A program made the position numbers and the translations under genes. A DNA stretch of 64,000 nt from Skermanella aerolata KACC 11604 (lineage in GTDB: Bacteria; Pseudomonadota; Alphaproteobacteria; Azospirillales; Azospirillaceae): the NCBI RefSeq assembly GCF_000936425.1, contig NZ_AVFK01000010.1:124001-188000 (forward strand). Direction: 5' to 3'. Under the pieces are notes generated by a model. That model saw only the letters and a list, made by a program, of their open reading frames with translations, ran no database searches and was not told the DNA's origin. This document shows, one piece after another, positions 10,874 to 20,909 of this stretch; position 1 is the first letter of the stretch; every line of letters starts with the position of its first letter.

Positions 10874-10962
10874 CGCAAATATTCTACCGGATGGACCGCC
10901 AGGGCAGGTATGGGGTATCTACAATTCTCGCTAAATCAATGCCGGAAAGCTCTGGAGCGATC

Positions 10963-12489
10963 ATGCCTGCCAATACGCTACGCGCCGCCGTCGTCTCTCT
11001 CGCCCTGTCTCTGGCGCTGGTGCTGGCATGGTCGTCCACCGGGCATGCCGTCATGGCGACGCCGGAGCAGGCGGCCGACATCGCTCGGGTCATCGAACTT
11101 CGGATGAGCGAGTGGTTCACGCCGGAAGACGACGAAGACGCCGTGGTCGAGTGGTACGGTCCGGTGAAGGTCGATCCGGAGGGTGAGCGATACGTGATCC
11201 ATCTGCCGCCCTCGTCGGTTCAGGACGGCAGCGGCACTCGAATCGAGATCGGGACGATCCGGCTGGACGTCGAACCCATTGCCGACGGTGCCTATAAGGT
11301 CGCCGCACTGCTTCCCGCTGATATCCCGATGTTCGGCGATGATGACAGCCATATGGCCGATCTGACCATCGGCGCCCAGCGCTTCGAAGGTGTCTGGTCG
11401 GCGGCGATGGAAAACTTCCTTTCCGTCGATGCGGATTTCCGGTCGCTGGCGATAAGGAGCCTCGATGATTCGGCCAGGGTCGATCTCGATGCATTGATCG
11501 TACGGCAGAACCTGGAGCAGAACTCTCCCGGCAGGTTCAGCGGTCCAAGCAGCCTCGGTTTCGAAAAACTGACGCTGAAGGGTCCTGGAGGCACCCTGTT
11601 GCTCAAGATGGACCGGCTGGATTTGGCGTCCGCGGTGGAAAGCATCGACCTCGCGCAACAAGGCAGGCTCAGCCGAGAGTTCGGCGCCTTGGCGTCGACG
11701 GATATCGATTCGACCGAGTCCGCCGCTGAAATCAAGCGGCAGTTCCGGTTGCTTTACGATCTACTCGGCGGGCTGAGCATCGATCTGAAGGCCGATGGCA
11801 TCACCGCACACGATCCGGATAGCGGGACGGATGTCGCCATAGCCGATCTCAGCACCAGTATGAGCGTGAGCGGTCTGAGGGACGGCAGGAGCCGCATCGG
11901 ATTGGGCTACCGTCATACCGGTTTCTCGCTCGCGCCCGATCCGTCCATAGGCGAATTGATGCCCACGGAGGTCGATGCGTTCGTGCAAGTCACCGGCTTG
12001 CCGAACGATGGCTTATGGCGCGCCCTTATCGACTACGTGAACATGGTGCAGAAATCGGGCAAGCGCGTCGCGGACAAGCAAGCCGGCGCAAAGGTTTTCG
12101 ACCTTCTGGCAAAGGCGGGCAGCCGCTTCGAAGTCAGCAAGTTTCGCTTCCTGTCGGAGAAGGTCGAGAGTTCCTTGGAAGGAAGCGCGGTTCTGGATGC
12201 GAAGGCGCCATTCTCTTCGACTGGCGAGGCGCGCGCCGTCATCCGCGGCGTAGAGAACGCCATCAAGACGCTGGGTGCCGAAAATCGGACGGCGGAAGAG
12301 CAGCAGGTGCTGGCGCTGGCCAGCATGTTCCAGGTGCTTGGGCAGATCGGCAAGGACGAGGCCGGCAGGGATGTGCGGATCTACGACCTGCGCTTCCCGC
12401 CGGACGGCAGCGTGACGCTCAATGGTGCCGATATGGGTGCGTTGCTGGGCCTTCAAGGCACCGGCAATGCTCCCGTCAAACGCAAATGA
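10963..12489 (+). CDS. secreted protein of unknown function
   Basis: A 508-residue protein I do not recognise. A signal peptide is visible: a short basic start, then VVSLALSLALVLAW, with likely cleavage after Ala in GHAVMA. The rest is soluble, acidic and rich in beta-strand-like alternation, with long stretches resembling lipid-carrier or AsmA/DUF945-type envelope proteins, but no motif proves this. The ATG at 10963 is chosen because it has GGAG six bases upstream and starts directly with the signal peptide; an in-frame start 24 codons earlier has neither. Divergent from the helicase. Confidence 0.7.
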   Translation: MPANTLRAAVVSLALSLALVLAWSSTGHAVMATPEQAADIARVIELRMSEWFTPEDDEDAVVEWYGPVKVDPEGERYVIHLPPSSVQDGSGTRIEIGTIRLDVEPIADGAYKVAALLPADIPMFGDDDSHMADLTIGAQRFEGVWSAAMENFLSVDADFRSLAIRSLDDSARVDLDALIVRQNLEQNSPGRFSGPSSLGFEKLTLKGPGGTLLLKMDRLDLASAVESIDLAQQGRLSREFGALASTDIDSTESAAEIKRQFRLLYDLLGGLSIDLKADGITAHDPDSGTDVAIADLSTSMSVSGLRDGRSRIGLGYRHTGFSLAPDPSIGELMPTEVDAFVQVTGLPNDGLWRALIDYVNMVQKSGKRVADKQAGAKVFDLLAKAGSRFEVSKFRFLSEKVESSLEGSAVLDAKAPFSSTGEARAVIRGVENAIKTLGAENRTAEEQQVLALASMFQVLGQIGKDEAGRDVRIYDLRFPPDGSVTLNGADMGALLGLQGTGNAPVKRK

Positions 12490-12540
12490 CGCTTGCCGCC
12501 TCTGGTCTTTCGCTCAAATTCGAGACATCTCAGGATTGGG

Positions 12541-12570
12541 CTTGCAGCTTTTCGCAGCATTTCACATATC
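12541..12570 (+). promoter_or_regulatory. possible sigma-32 promoter of htpG
   Basis: CTTGCA at 12541-12546 and CACATATC at 12563-12570, separated by 16 bases, resemble the CTTG / C-rich ATAT pattern of heat-shock promoters. It sits about 60 bases before the htpG ATG. Tentative. Confidence 0.35.
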
Positions 12571-12632
12571 TGGCACAGCTTACGCACCCAACCCGATTTC
12601 GACGCTAAACTTATACCGAAGGTGAAACAGCA

Positions 12633-14519
12633 ATGTCCGAGGAACGGCTTAGTTTCCAGGCCGAAGTCAGCCGCCTGCTCGATATCGTTGCGCACTCGCT
12701 CTATAGCGAAAAGGAAGTGTTCCTGCGCGAGCTGATCTCGAACGCCTCAGATGCCTGTGACCGCCTGCGCTATGCGGCCCTGACCCAACCCGAACTTTCG
12801 GCGGAAGACCCAGATCTCAAGATCCGCCTGACGACCGATGCCGAAGCGAAGACCCTGACCGTCGCCGACAACGGCGTCGGCATGAACCGCGAAGACCTGA
12901 TTGAGAATCTGGGCACCATCGCGCGCTCCGGTACCGCCGCCTTCATGAACAAGCTGACCGGTGACGCCAAGAAGGACGTCGGGCTGATCGGCCAGTTCGG
13001 CGTCGGCTTCTATTCCGCCTTCATGGTGTCGGACAAGGTCGTCGTGCTGACCCGCAAGGCCGGCGAAAGCCAGGGCTGGCGCTGGGAATCGGACGGCAGG
13101 GGCGACTTCACCGTCAGCGAAGCTGCCGACGTTCCGCGCGGCACCCGCGTCGAAATGCACCTGAAGGCCGACGAGGGCGAGTTCCTGGAGGAAAGCCGGC
13201 TGCGCCGCATCGTCCAGAAATACAGCGACCATATCGCGCTGCCGATCGTCTACGGCGAGGGCGAGGAAGCCCAGTCGCTCAACAAGGCGTCGGCCCTGTG
13301 GACCCGTTCCCGGAACGAGATCACGCCGGAGCAGTACAAGGAATTCTACCATCACGTCGGCCACGCCTTCGACGAGCCCTGGCTGACGATGCACTGGCGG
13401 GCCGAAGGCAAGATTGAATACACCAGCCTGCTGTTCGTGCCGGCGACCAAGCCGTTCGACCTGTTCAACCCGGACCGCCGCCACCGCGTCAAGCTGTATG
13501 TCCGGCGCGTGTTCATCACCGACGAGGCCGAGGGTCTGGTTCCGCCCTACCTGCGCTTCCTGCGCGGCGTGGTGGACAGCGAGGACCTGCCGCTCAACGT
13601 CAGCCGCGAGATGCTCCAGCACAATCCGATGCTGGCCAAGATCCGCAGCGGCATCGTCCGCCGGGTGCTCGGTGACCTCGTCAAGAAGGCCGACGACGCC
13701 GAGCAGGCCGAGGCCTACGCCACCTTCTGGGAAAACTTCGGCGCCGTCCTCAAGGAAGGCCTCTACGAGGACTACGAGCACCGCGAACAGATCACCAAGC
13801 TGCTGCGCTTCCGTACCACCGGGGCCGAGGGCCTGGTGTCGCTGGACGATTACGTCGGCCGGATGAAGGAAGGCCAGGACGCGATCTTCTACATCACCGG
13901 CGATGACATCGACACGCTCCGCCGCAGCCCGCAGATCGAGGGCTTCAAGGCACGCGGCGTCGAAGTGCTGCTGCTGACCGATCCGGTCGACGAGTTCTGG
14001 ATTCCGTCGGTCGCGGAGTACAAGGACAAGAAGTTCAAGTCGGTCACCCGCGGCGGCGCCGACCTGTCCCGGATCAAGGCTGCGGACGAGCCCGAGAAGC
14101 CGGCGGAGGACAAACCAGCCGAAAACGATCTCGGCAGTCTGGTGGCGGCGCTCAAGCTGACGCTGGCCGATGCCGTCAAGGATGTCCGCATTTCCGAGCG
14201 GCTGACCGACAGCCCAGTCTGCCTGGTGGCGGACGAGGGCGACATGGACATGCACCTGGAGCGTCTGCTGAAGCAGCACCGTCAGCTCGACACCAGCGCC
14301 CAGCGTATCCTGGAGGTCAACCCGACCCACCCGCTGATCCGCCGGCTGACCGATCTGGCGGCCAAGGACGGTGTCAGCGACGGTCTGGAAGACGTGGCAT
14401 GGCTGCTGCTGGATCAAGCCCGCATCGTGGAAGGCGAACAGATCCCCGATCCCGCCGCCTTCTCCCGCCGCTTGGCGGTGATGCTGGAGAAGGGCCTGCT
14501 GACCGGGCTGGCCGCCTGA
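12633..14519 (+). CDS. htpG: chaperone protein HtpG (Hsp90)
   Basis: Bacterial Hsp90, an ATP-dependent homodimeric chaperone of the cytosol. 628 residues, full length. The GHKL ATPase domain has LRELISNASDACDRLRY (Glu/Asn Mg site), DNGVGMNREDL and GQFGVGFYSAFMV. The middle domain has the catalytic-loop region VDSEDLPLNVSREMLQ. The C-terminal dimerisation domain ends without the eukaryotic MEEVD tail, as expected. Transcribed alone. It is followed by a palindrome shared with the convergent cyclase gene. Confidence 0.97.
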   Translation: MSEERLSFQAEVSRLLDIVAHSLYSEKEVFLRELISNASDACDRLRYAALTQPELSAEDPDLKIRLTTDAEAKTLTVADNGVGMNREDLIENLGTIARSGTAAFMNKLTGDAKKDVGLIGQFGVGFYSAFMVSDKVVVLTRKAGESQGWRWESDGRGDFTVSEAADVPRGTRVEMHLKADEGEFLEESRLRRIVQKYSDHIALPIVYGEGEEAQSLNKASALWTRSRNEITPEQYKEFYHHVGHAFDEPWLTMHWRAEGKIEYTSLLFVPATKPFDLFNPDRRHRVKLYVRRVFITDEAEGLVPPYLRFLRGVVDSEDLPLNVSREMLQHNPMLAKIRSGIVRRVLGDLVKKADDAEQAEAYATFWENFGAVLKEGLYEDYEHREQITKLLRFRTTGAEGLVSLDDYVGRMKEGQDAIFYITGDDIDTLRRSPQIEGFKARGVEVLLLTDPVDEFWIPSVAEYKDKKFKSVTRGGADLSRIKAADEPEKPAEDKPAENDLGSLVAALKLTLADAVKDVRISERLTDSPVCLVADEGDMDMHLERLLKQHRQLDTSAQRILEVNPTHPLIRRLTDLAAKDGVSDGLEDVAWLLLDQARIVEGEQIPDPAAFSRRLAVMLEKGLLTGLAA

Positions 14520-14528
14520 CGATCCCTT

Positions 14529-14564
14529 GGTGACCATGTTGGGCCGGGGCCCAACATGGTCACC
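14529..14564. terminator. long palindrome between htpG and the cyclase gene
   Basis: A perfect 16-bp stem (14529-14544 with 14549-14564) with a 4-base loop. It overlaps the last codon of the convergent cyclase gene (stop at 14560-14562). Without a T-run it could be a bidirectional terminator or a mobile palindromic repeat; see the two similar elements at 18162 and 51345. Confidence 0.65.
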
Positions 14565-16485
14565 GCATCATCGAATCAGCTTCAATCTCCAACCTGAACA
14601 CCTCGACCCGCTCGCTCCGGCCACGCAGGTTGCGGATGCCGACGGAGGTCAAGGCGACGCAGCCGCCGCTTTCCTCGGCGGTCGACGCGCCGGCCAGGAC
14701 GATCACCTCGGCCTCGCCCTGGAGGCCGGCGGCCAGTTCCTCGATTCGCGCGGCTGTGTTCACGCTGTCGCCGACGATCGTGTAGTTGATCCGGCTGGCC
14801 GAACCGATGTTGCCGACGACCACCGGACCGCTGTGCAGGCCGATCCGCACGCGGACCGCCGGCAGACCGACGGCACAGCGCTTGACGTTGTCGCCATGTA
14901 TCGCCACGGCAATCGCATGCGCCGCCCGCAAGGCCCTCGCCGCATGGTCCTGCTGGACTTCCGGCGCGCCCCAGAACGCCATCACGGCGTCGCCGATGAA
15001 CTTGTCCACCGTGCCGCCCTCAGCCTCGATGCAGGCGGACAGCAGGGAGAAGTGGCTGTTCAGCAAAGCGGCCGTCTCGGCGGCGCCCAAGTCCTCCGCC
15101 AGCGCGCTGAAGCCCCGGATGTCGGTGAACATGACGGTCACCTGCCGCTCTTCCGAGCCGATGCCGCCGCCCGTCTTGTCCGATGCGTCGCGCTGGATCA
15201 GCCGCAGCACCAGACCCTTGGGGACATAGGTCTCGAACCACCTGAGCCCGGCGACCATGGCGTTGAAGGCGTCCGCCGCGTTCGCCAGCTCGCGGAAGCG
15301 GCTGTCGGGCAGGGTAGGGGCGCCCTTGAAGTCCAGCGCGCTGACGCTGGACGCGGCAGCCGCCAGACGGCCGATCTGCCGGCTGATCGCGCGCCCGATC
15401 CAAAGCGCCGCACCGACTGACACCAGCAGGATGCCGAAACCGACCAGCGCCGTGGTCCACAGGCGCTCGATCTCCACGCCGACCTCGTCGAGCCGGTAGT
15501 TGATGCCGACCGTCCAGGGCTGGGCGCCGTAGCCTTCCAGGCTGCGCAGCAGGAACAAGTGGCTGTCGTCGCCGATCTCGACGACTTCCGCGTTGGTCCG
15601 GTTGCGGCCGGTGATCGTGAAGCTGTCCGCCGGCCGGCTGTTGCGCCATAGGCTCGCCAGCACCGGATCGTCCACCTGATCGATGCGCGGCAGCGGCAGC
15701 CCGGCCTGTTCGGAAAAATTGAATTCCTTGTAGCGCAAGGCCTGATGCGCCATCACGTGGTCGCGGTCGTAGAGGACGAAGGCGCTCAGCCCCTCGTCGA
15801 CGTAGAGTTCCGACAGGAAGCGCGACAGGTCGCCGAGCGCCACCGCCACGATCATCATCCCGATGAACTTGTCGTCACGGCGGACCGGCATCCGCAGCGT
15901 CAGCAGCGTGGTCTTGCCCTCCGCCGACCAGACCGGCTCCGCCCAGTAGGGACCTTGCCGATCCTTGCCTTCGGCCATGGCCTGGGTCATTTCGGACGAG
16001 GCGGAGAGGTCCAATACCGACTCACGCACCTCACCGTTGACCCGGGCCGCTCGAAGTACCACCTGACTGAGAGGTGAAAATCCGACCCCCGTGACCTGCG
16101 GAGTCGCAGCCAGCGCGCCCTGAAGCGTGTCGAGCATGCTTTGCCGGTCTTCGGGATCGAGTTTTCCGCTCTCTATCAGCCCGGTAAGGTACGTGATCTG
16201 ATCCCGTGCCGGATCGAGCTGGTGACGCACCCGAACCACGACGCTGTCGATCGCCAGATCGGCTTTATCGTTCAGCAGGGCAAATGTGTTGCGTCCGGCA
16301 CTGCTGAGCCCCAGGATCAGGACGCTAGCCACTGCGGCAAGCATCAAAGTCCCGAAACCCGCCACCAGCACGGCGGCGATCGGCAGACGAAGACGGCGGC
16401 GCTTTCCGGCGGTAAGGCGCCCGGACATCCGGGCAGCAGGCGGAGCGACCGGAGGTATCGGTGCGTCGGTGGCCGCTTCGGTCAT
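14560..16485 (-). CDS. membrane-bound class III adenylate/guanylate cyclase
   Basis: A 641-residue receptor-type cyclase. A transmembrane helix near residues 33-60 is followed by a periplasmic sensor region of about 300 residues (Cache-like, with VTGVGFSPLSQVV and GPYWAEPVW), a second membrane helix (TTALVGFGILLVSVGAALWI) and a HAMP-like linker. The catalytic domain has VTVMFTDIRGFSALAE (metal Asp), GDAVMAFWGAP and VGDSVNTAARIEELA (Asn/Arg transition-state pair), so it looks active. Product (cAMP or cGMP) cannot be read safely. The ATG at 16485 is preferred over two starts just upstream. Confidence 0.88.
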   Translation of the reverse strand: MTEAATDAPIPPVAPPAARMSGRLTAGKRRRLRLPIAAVLVAGFGTLMLAAVASVLILGLSSAGRNTFALLNDKADLAIDSVVVRVRHQLDPARDQITYLTGLIESGKLDPEDRQSMLDTLQGALAATPQVTGVGFSPLSQVVLRAARVNGEVRESVLDLSASSEMTQAMAEGKDRQGPYWAEPVWSAEGKTTLLTLRMPVRRDDKFIGMMIVAVALGDLSRFLSELYVDEGLSAFVLYDRDHVMAHQALRYKEFNFSEQAGLPLPRIDQVDDPVLASLWRNSRPADSFTITGRNRTNAEVVEIGDDSHLFLLRSLEGYGAQPWTVGINYRLDEVGVEIERLWTTALVGFGILLVSVGAALWIGRAISRQIGRLAAAASSVSALDFKGAPTLPDSRFRELANAADAFNAMVAGLRWFETYVPKGLVLRLIQRDASDKTGGGIGSEERQVTVMFTDIRGFSALAEDLGAAETAALLNSHFSLLSACIEAEGGTVDKFIGDAVMAFWGAPEVQQDHAARALRAAHAIAVAIHGDNVKRCAVGLPAVRVRIGLHSGPVVVGNIGSASRINYTIVGDSVNTAARIEELAAGLQGEAEVIVLAGASTAEESGGCVALTSVGIRNLRGRSERVEVFRLEIEADSMMR

Positions 16486-16892
16486 GGCCGGAAACATACC
16501 CGGACAGGACCCGAACGGCAATCGCGTTCATACGAATTAGACAGGTGGGTCCACGTAAAATAGGAGGTTTTGCAGGTGGTGTGTGTCGTGCATCGTGATA
16601 TCGTGTCAGACGTGCCATCGAATGGCACGCCGTTACCGGGGTTCAGGTACAATGGCGTGACGTTCTATGTCATGCGTCGTGTTGACGCTGCCATGATTCA
16701 CGTGCAGGACTGTTATCATCATGCAGTACTGCAACAGGCTGGAACCTTCTAAACGGAAAATCCACCTCGGAACTGTTAACTGTTGGGGATGCACCATACA
16801 TTGTGGATAGACGCGGATAACCCACACCGCTTCGCCGCATCGAGTCGTGATGCAGTTCCGGTTGCTCGCAGGGACCAAGGTACAGCCCGGAT
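16486..16892. other. 407-base regulatory gap between cyclase gene and clpX
   Basis: Divergent spacer, less GC-rich than its surroundings. It holds an 8-bp perfect hairpin (16611-16618 with 16622-16629), four CGTG repeats spaced 7-9 bases apart at about 16587-16614, and a CTGTTAACTGTT direct repeat near 16768. No convincing gene: the short open frames here lack ribosome sites. Probably promoters and operators for both neighbours. Confidence 0.5.
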
Positions 16893-18137
<1,245 letters not shown>

Positions 18138-18161
18138 TCGGTTCTCGGGTCCGTTGAAGTT

Positions 18162-18213
18162 GTTGGGCCATGGTCCGACCTACGTTCAGTCGTAGGTCGG
18201 ACCATGGCCCAAC
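18162..18213. repeat. REP-like long palindrome
   Basis: A perfect 23-bp inverted repeat (18162-18184 with 18191-18213) with a 6-base loop, between the convergent clpX and nuclease genes. The right arm begins CGTAGGTCGG, the same head as the element at 51401. A GTAG foot is typical of REP sequences recognised by RAYT transposases. It may also terminate both genes. Confidence 0.7.
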
Positions 18214-18231
18214 TTCGTTTACGGCAGACTT

Positions 18232-19068
18232 CTACTGCAGCAGCTCGATCTGTTCGGGATGCGTCAGGTCCATTGCGGGACCGTTGCGTTCATCGATCCA
18301 GCCACGGACGCGGATACGCTTTCCCTTCAGCGATTTCAGGTCCATTCCGGACGACGCGAAGGCTTTCGCGTCCCGGGGCGATATCCCGGCGGTGAAGTCC
18401 GTCTTGAAGTCCTGGCCGAAGTTCAGGAAGAACCGCCCCCGTACGTCCGCTACCTCGGCAACCGTACCTTCGACGAGCTGATAGGTGTCGGGAGGTCCGA
18501 CCTTGCCGTCCGCATCCTGCACCCGGTAATAGTTCAGCGCCCAGATGCCGCGTTTCGCTTCCCGCGCGCCCGCTTCGAGCGCCATCAGCTCCGGTGCCGC
18601 CGCACGGTTGTCCGAGAAGGTATAGACCCGCGCCAGACCCCGGCTCAGCATCTCTCCCTGTGCCCAGATGCCATCTTCGGTGTGCAGGTGGGCCAGCGTA
18701 CGCCCGTGCCGATCCATGCGGGTGCCGCCGTACGACAGCGTCACGCGCTTGCTCAGTACCAGCTTTTCCAGTTCCGTTTTCGCCTCCCGCGCCAGTGGCC
18801 ATTCCTTGAAGTTGGGCCGGTTTAGCGGCAGCTTCGGGGCCTGGATTCCGACGAGCCGAACCTCCTTGCCGTCGTCCAGGACGACCGTGTCGCCGTCGAT
18901 CACCTCGACCACCCTGGCGGAGGTTCCCTCTGTCAGCTTTCCGTCCGCCGGCCTTTCTTCCAATTGTCCGCCGGTCTTTCCGGCTGCCCAGGATGGAACC
19001 GCCAGGGTTTGCAGCAGGACCAGAAGTACGGTAATCAGGCGTAGCAGTATTCGCTTGGCTCCGGTCAT
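18232..19068 (-). CDS. secreted thermonuclease-fold (SNase-like) protein
   Basis: A 278-residue exported protein with a signal peptide (LLRLITVLLVLLQTLAVPSWAA) and a staphylococcal nuclease-like domain at about residues 50-165. The DGD metal motif (58-60) and the two catalytic Arg (R71, R123) are kept. However, the position of the catalytic Glu43 of SNase holds Lys (GIQAPK) and Asp40 is Gln. A second small domain follows (about 175-275). The ATG at 19068 has AAGG nine bases upstream; the TTG at 19077 is unlikely. Activity is doubtful. Confidence 0.82.
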   Translation of the reverse strand: MTGAKRILLRLITVLLVLLQTLAVPSWAAGKTGGQLEERPADGKLTEGTSARVVEVIDGDTVVLDDGKEVRLVGIQAPKLPLNRPNFKEWPLAREAKTELEKLVLSKRVTLSYGGTRMDRHGRTLAHLHTEDGIWAQGEMLSRGLARVYTFSDNRAAAPELMALEAGAREAKRGIWALNYYRVQDADGKVGPPDTYQLVEGTVAEVADVRGRFFLNFGQDFKTDFTAGISPRDAKAFASSGMDLKSLKGKRIRVRGWIDERNGPAMDLTHPEQIELLQ

Positions 19069-19167
19069 TTCCATCAACCTTTTTCAATCTCCCGCATAAC
19101 GCGTCTTTGCCACGGCGACCGCCGTCCCATAAACTCGCCTACTCACGACACCATACGGCCCACCCTG

Positions 19168-20118
19168 ATGCCTCGCACCGAGTTGTTTCCGCCTATCGAC
19201 CCTTATCAGACCGGTTTGCTCCAGGTCGATGCGGTACATTCCCTATATTGGGAACAATCCGGCAGCCCTCGCGGGGTTCCGGTCATCTTCCTTCATGGCG
19301 GGCCGGGTGCAGGGGCGTCGCCGACCCACCGCCGGTTCTTCGATCCATCGCATTACCGGATCATCATCATGGACCAGCGGGGCGCTGGCCGGTCGACTCC
19401 GCTTGGAGAAGTGCGGAACAACACCACCGAGCACCTGATCGCCGACCTGGAACTGCTGCGTACCCAACTCGGCATCGCGCGCTGGCACGTCTTCGGCGGT
19501 TCCTGGGGCAGCACGCTGGCGTTGTCCTATGCGCAGGCCTGTCCGGACAGGTGCATCGGGCTGATCCTCCGCGGCATCTTCCTGATGCGCCGGTCGGAGA
19601 TCGACTGGTTCCTTCATGGAATGCGGACGATCTTCCCGGAAGCGTGGACGAACTTCGTCAACTTCCTGCCGCCGGAAGAGCGCGGCGATCTGCTGGAGTC
19701 GTATTACCGCCGCCTGACCAGTCCGGATCACGCCATTCGGATGGGCGCGGCAAGGGTGTGGAGCATGTATGAGGGCGCCTGCTCGACATTGCTGCCGAGT
19801 CCCGAACTGCTGTCGGCCTCGGGGGAGGACAACCACGCCCTGAGTCTCGCCCGAATCGAGGCGCATTATTTCCGCAACAATCTCTTTACCCCGGAGAACC
19901 GCCTGCTGGACAGGATCGACCGCATCCGCCACATACCGGCGGTCATCGTCCAGGGGCGCTACGACATCGTCTGCCCGATCATGAGCGCCGACGAATTGCA
20001 CCGGGCATGGCCCGAAGCCGACTATAACGTGGTGCCAGATGCCGGTCATTCGGCGATGGAACCGGGAATCCGGTCTGCCCTGGTCGCTGCCACTGAAAGG
20101 TTCAGGAATCTTACCTGA
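19168..20118 (+). CDS. pip: proline iminopeptidase
   Basis: Alpha/beta hydrolase that removes N-terminal proline from peptides, cytosolic. 316 residues, normal length. The family motifs HGGPGAG (43-49) and DQRGAGRS (69-76) are exact. The nucleophile is Ser112 in GGSWGS, the acid Asp266 in GRYDIVCP and the base His294 in DAGHS, so the triad is complete. No clear ribosome site precedes the ATG, but the N-terminus matches the family. A weak hairpin follows directly after the stop. Confidence 0.92.
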   Translation: MPRTELFPPIDPYQTGLLQVDAVHSLYWEQSGSPRGVPVIFLHGGPGAGASPTHRRFFDPSHYRIIIMDQRGAGRSTPLGEVRNNTTEHLIADLELLRTQLGIARWHVFGGSWGSTLALSYAQACPDRCIGLILRGIFLMRRSEIDWFLHGMRTIFPEAWTNFVNFLPPEERGDLLESYYRRLTSPDHAIRMGAARVWSMYEGACSTLLPSPELLSASGEDNHALSLARIEAHYFRNNLFTPENRLLDRIDRIRHIPAVIVQGRYDIVCPIMSADELHRAWPEADYNVVPDAGHSAMEPGIRSALVAATERFRNLT

Positions 20119-20140
20119 AGGTGAGTGCAATCACTCGCCT
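20119..20140 (+). terminator. weak terminator-like hairpin after pip
   Basis: A 9-bp stem with one wobble pair (20119-20127 with 20132-20140) and a 4-base loop starts immediately after the pip stop codon. No T-run. Confidence 0.4.
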
Positions 20141-20210
20141 CATGCACTATTTACCAATTGTTACACTTCCTACTATAAGCTCTCCCAGGTGTTTGGGATT
20201 AGGGGGCTAG

Positions 20211-20768
20211 GTGATCCAGATGCGTCGCATGGTATTGGCAGCGGTGGCACTGGGACTCTGCCTTGCGGCTGGCACGGCGGTGGCCCAGACCAGTCCGTCG
20301 CAGGTTAAGCCGGAATACATCACCGGCGGGGTCGGTTATTTCGACCTTCGCCCGTCCGAGCCTTCCTCGAATGTCCAGCTCGACTGGGGCATCGGCCTGA
20401 AATACTGGCTATTCGTTCCGCCGACCACAGGGGCGGCCCTGGCTCCAAGCGATCGCAACGCGGTAACCCCAGGTGGCAGCCATGGCGGCATCGGCCTGGA
20501 ACTGTCGCTTGGAGAGGGTTTCATCTTCACGCCCAGCATCGCCGCCGGCCTTGCCGACAGGGGTGAGATCCGGGACCCGACCAACCCCGCCAACAGCCAG
20601 ATCGAGATCCGTACCGGCATCGCAGCCGCTTACGAGTTCTCAAACGACTGGCGGCTCGGGGCTACCTATTTCCACGTGACCAACCCAGGCGGTCAGGATG
20701 GCGCTTCTTCCAGCACCGCGGGCGACGTGCTGAACTTCACGCTGGCGGTGCCGTTCGGCGGCAAGTGA
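20211..20768 (+). CDS. outer-membrane barrel protein, PagL/acyloxyacyl hydrolase-like
   Basis: A 185-residue exported protein with a signal peptide ending in AVAQ (cleavage near residue 26) and alternating aromatic/hydrophobic strands of a small beta-barrel, ending in a hydrophobic strand (LNFTLAVPF). The segment RLGATYFHVTNPG resembles the catalytic region of lipid A 3-O-deacylase PagL, where a His-x-Ser pair acts; here it is His-x-Thr. The assignment is tentative. The start is GTG 20211 after AGGGGG; the ATG at 20220 is possible. TTTACC and TATAAG upstream, 18 bases apart, may form its promoter. Confidence 0.55.
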   Translation: MIQMRRMVLAAVALGLCLAAGTAVAQTSPSQVKPEYITGGVGYFDLRPSEPSSNVQLDWGIGLKYWLFVPPTTGAALAPSDRNAVTPGGSHGGIGLELSLGEGFIFTPSIAAGLADRGEIRDPTNPANSQIEIRTGIAAAYEFSNDWRLGATYFHVTNPGGQDGASSSTAGDVLNFTLAVPFGGK

Positions 20769-20845
20769 CCGCTCGCCCAAGCACTCCGGCAGCCGGGCAC
20801 TATGACAACATACATCTAAAATCCGGCATATCTATATCTACGCCC

Positions 20846-20875
20846 TTGTTACCTCCGAAGGGGTGCTCCGATAGA
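20846..20875 (+). promoter_or_regulatory. possible promoter in the 517-base gap before rpmI
   Basis: TTGTTA (20846-20851) and GATAGA (20870-20875) with an 18-base spacer, about 35 bases before the small frame at 20910. Weak match; the rest of 20769-20909 shows nothing else. Confidence 0.3.
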
Positions 20876-20909
20876 CTGTGACAGGTAATCACAACTCGGA
20901 GCGCCGACC

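Noticed and set aside
12747-14537. 596-residue open frame opposite htpG
   Set aside because: Pure shadow of a perfect htpG gene; no ribosome site or family motif.
16570-16878. Two small open frames in the gap before clpX
   Set aside because: No ribosome sites, opposite strands overlapping each other, and no recognisable product.
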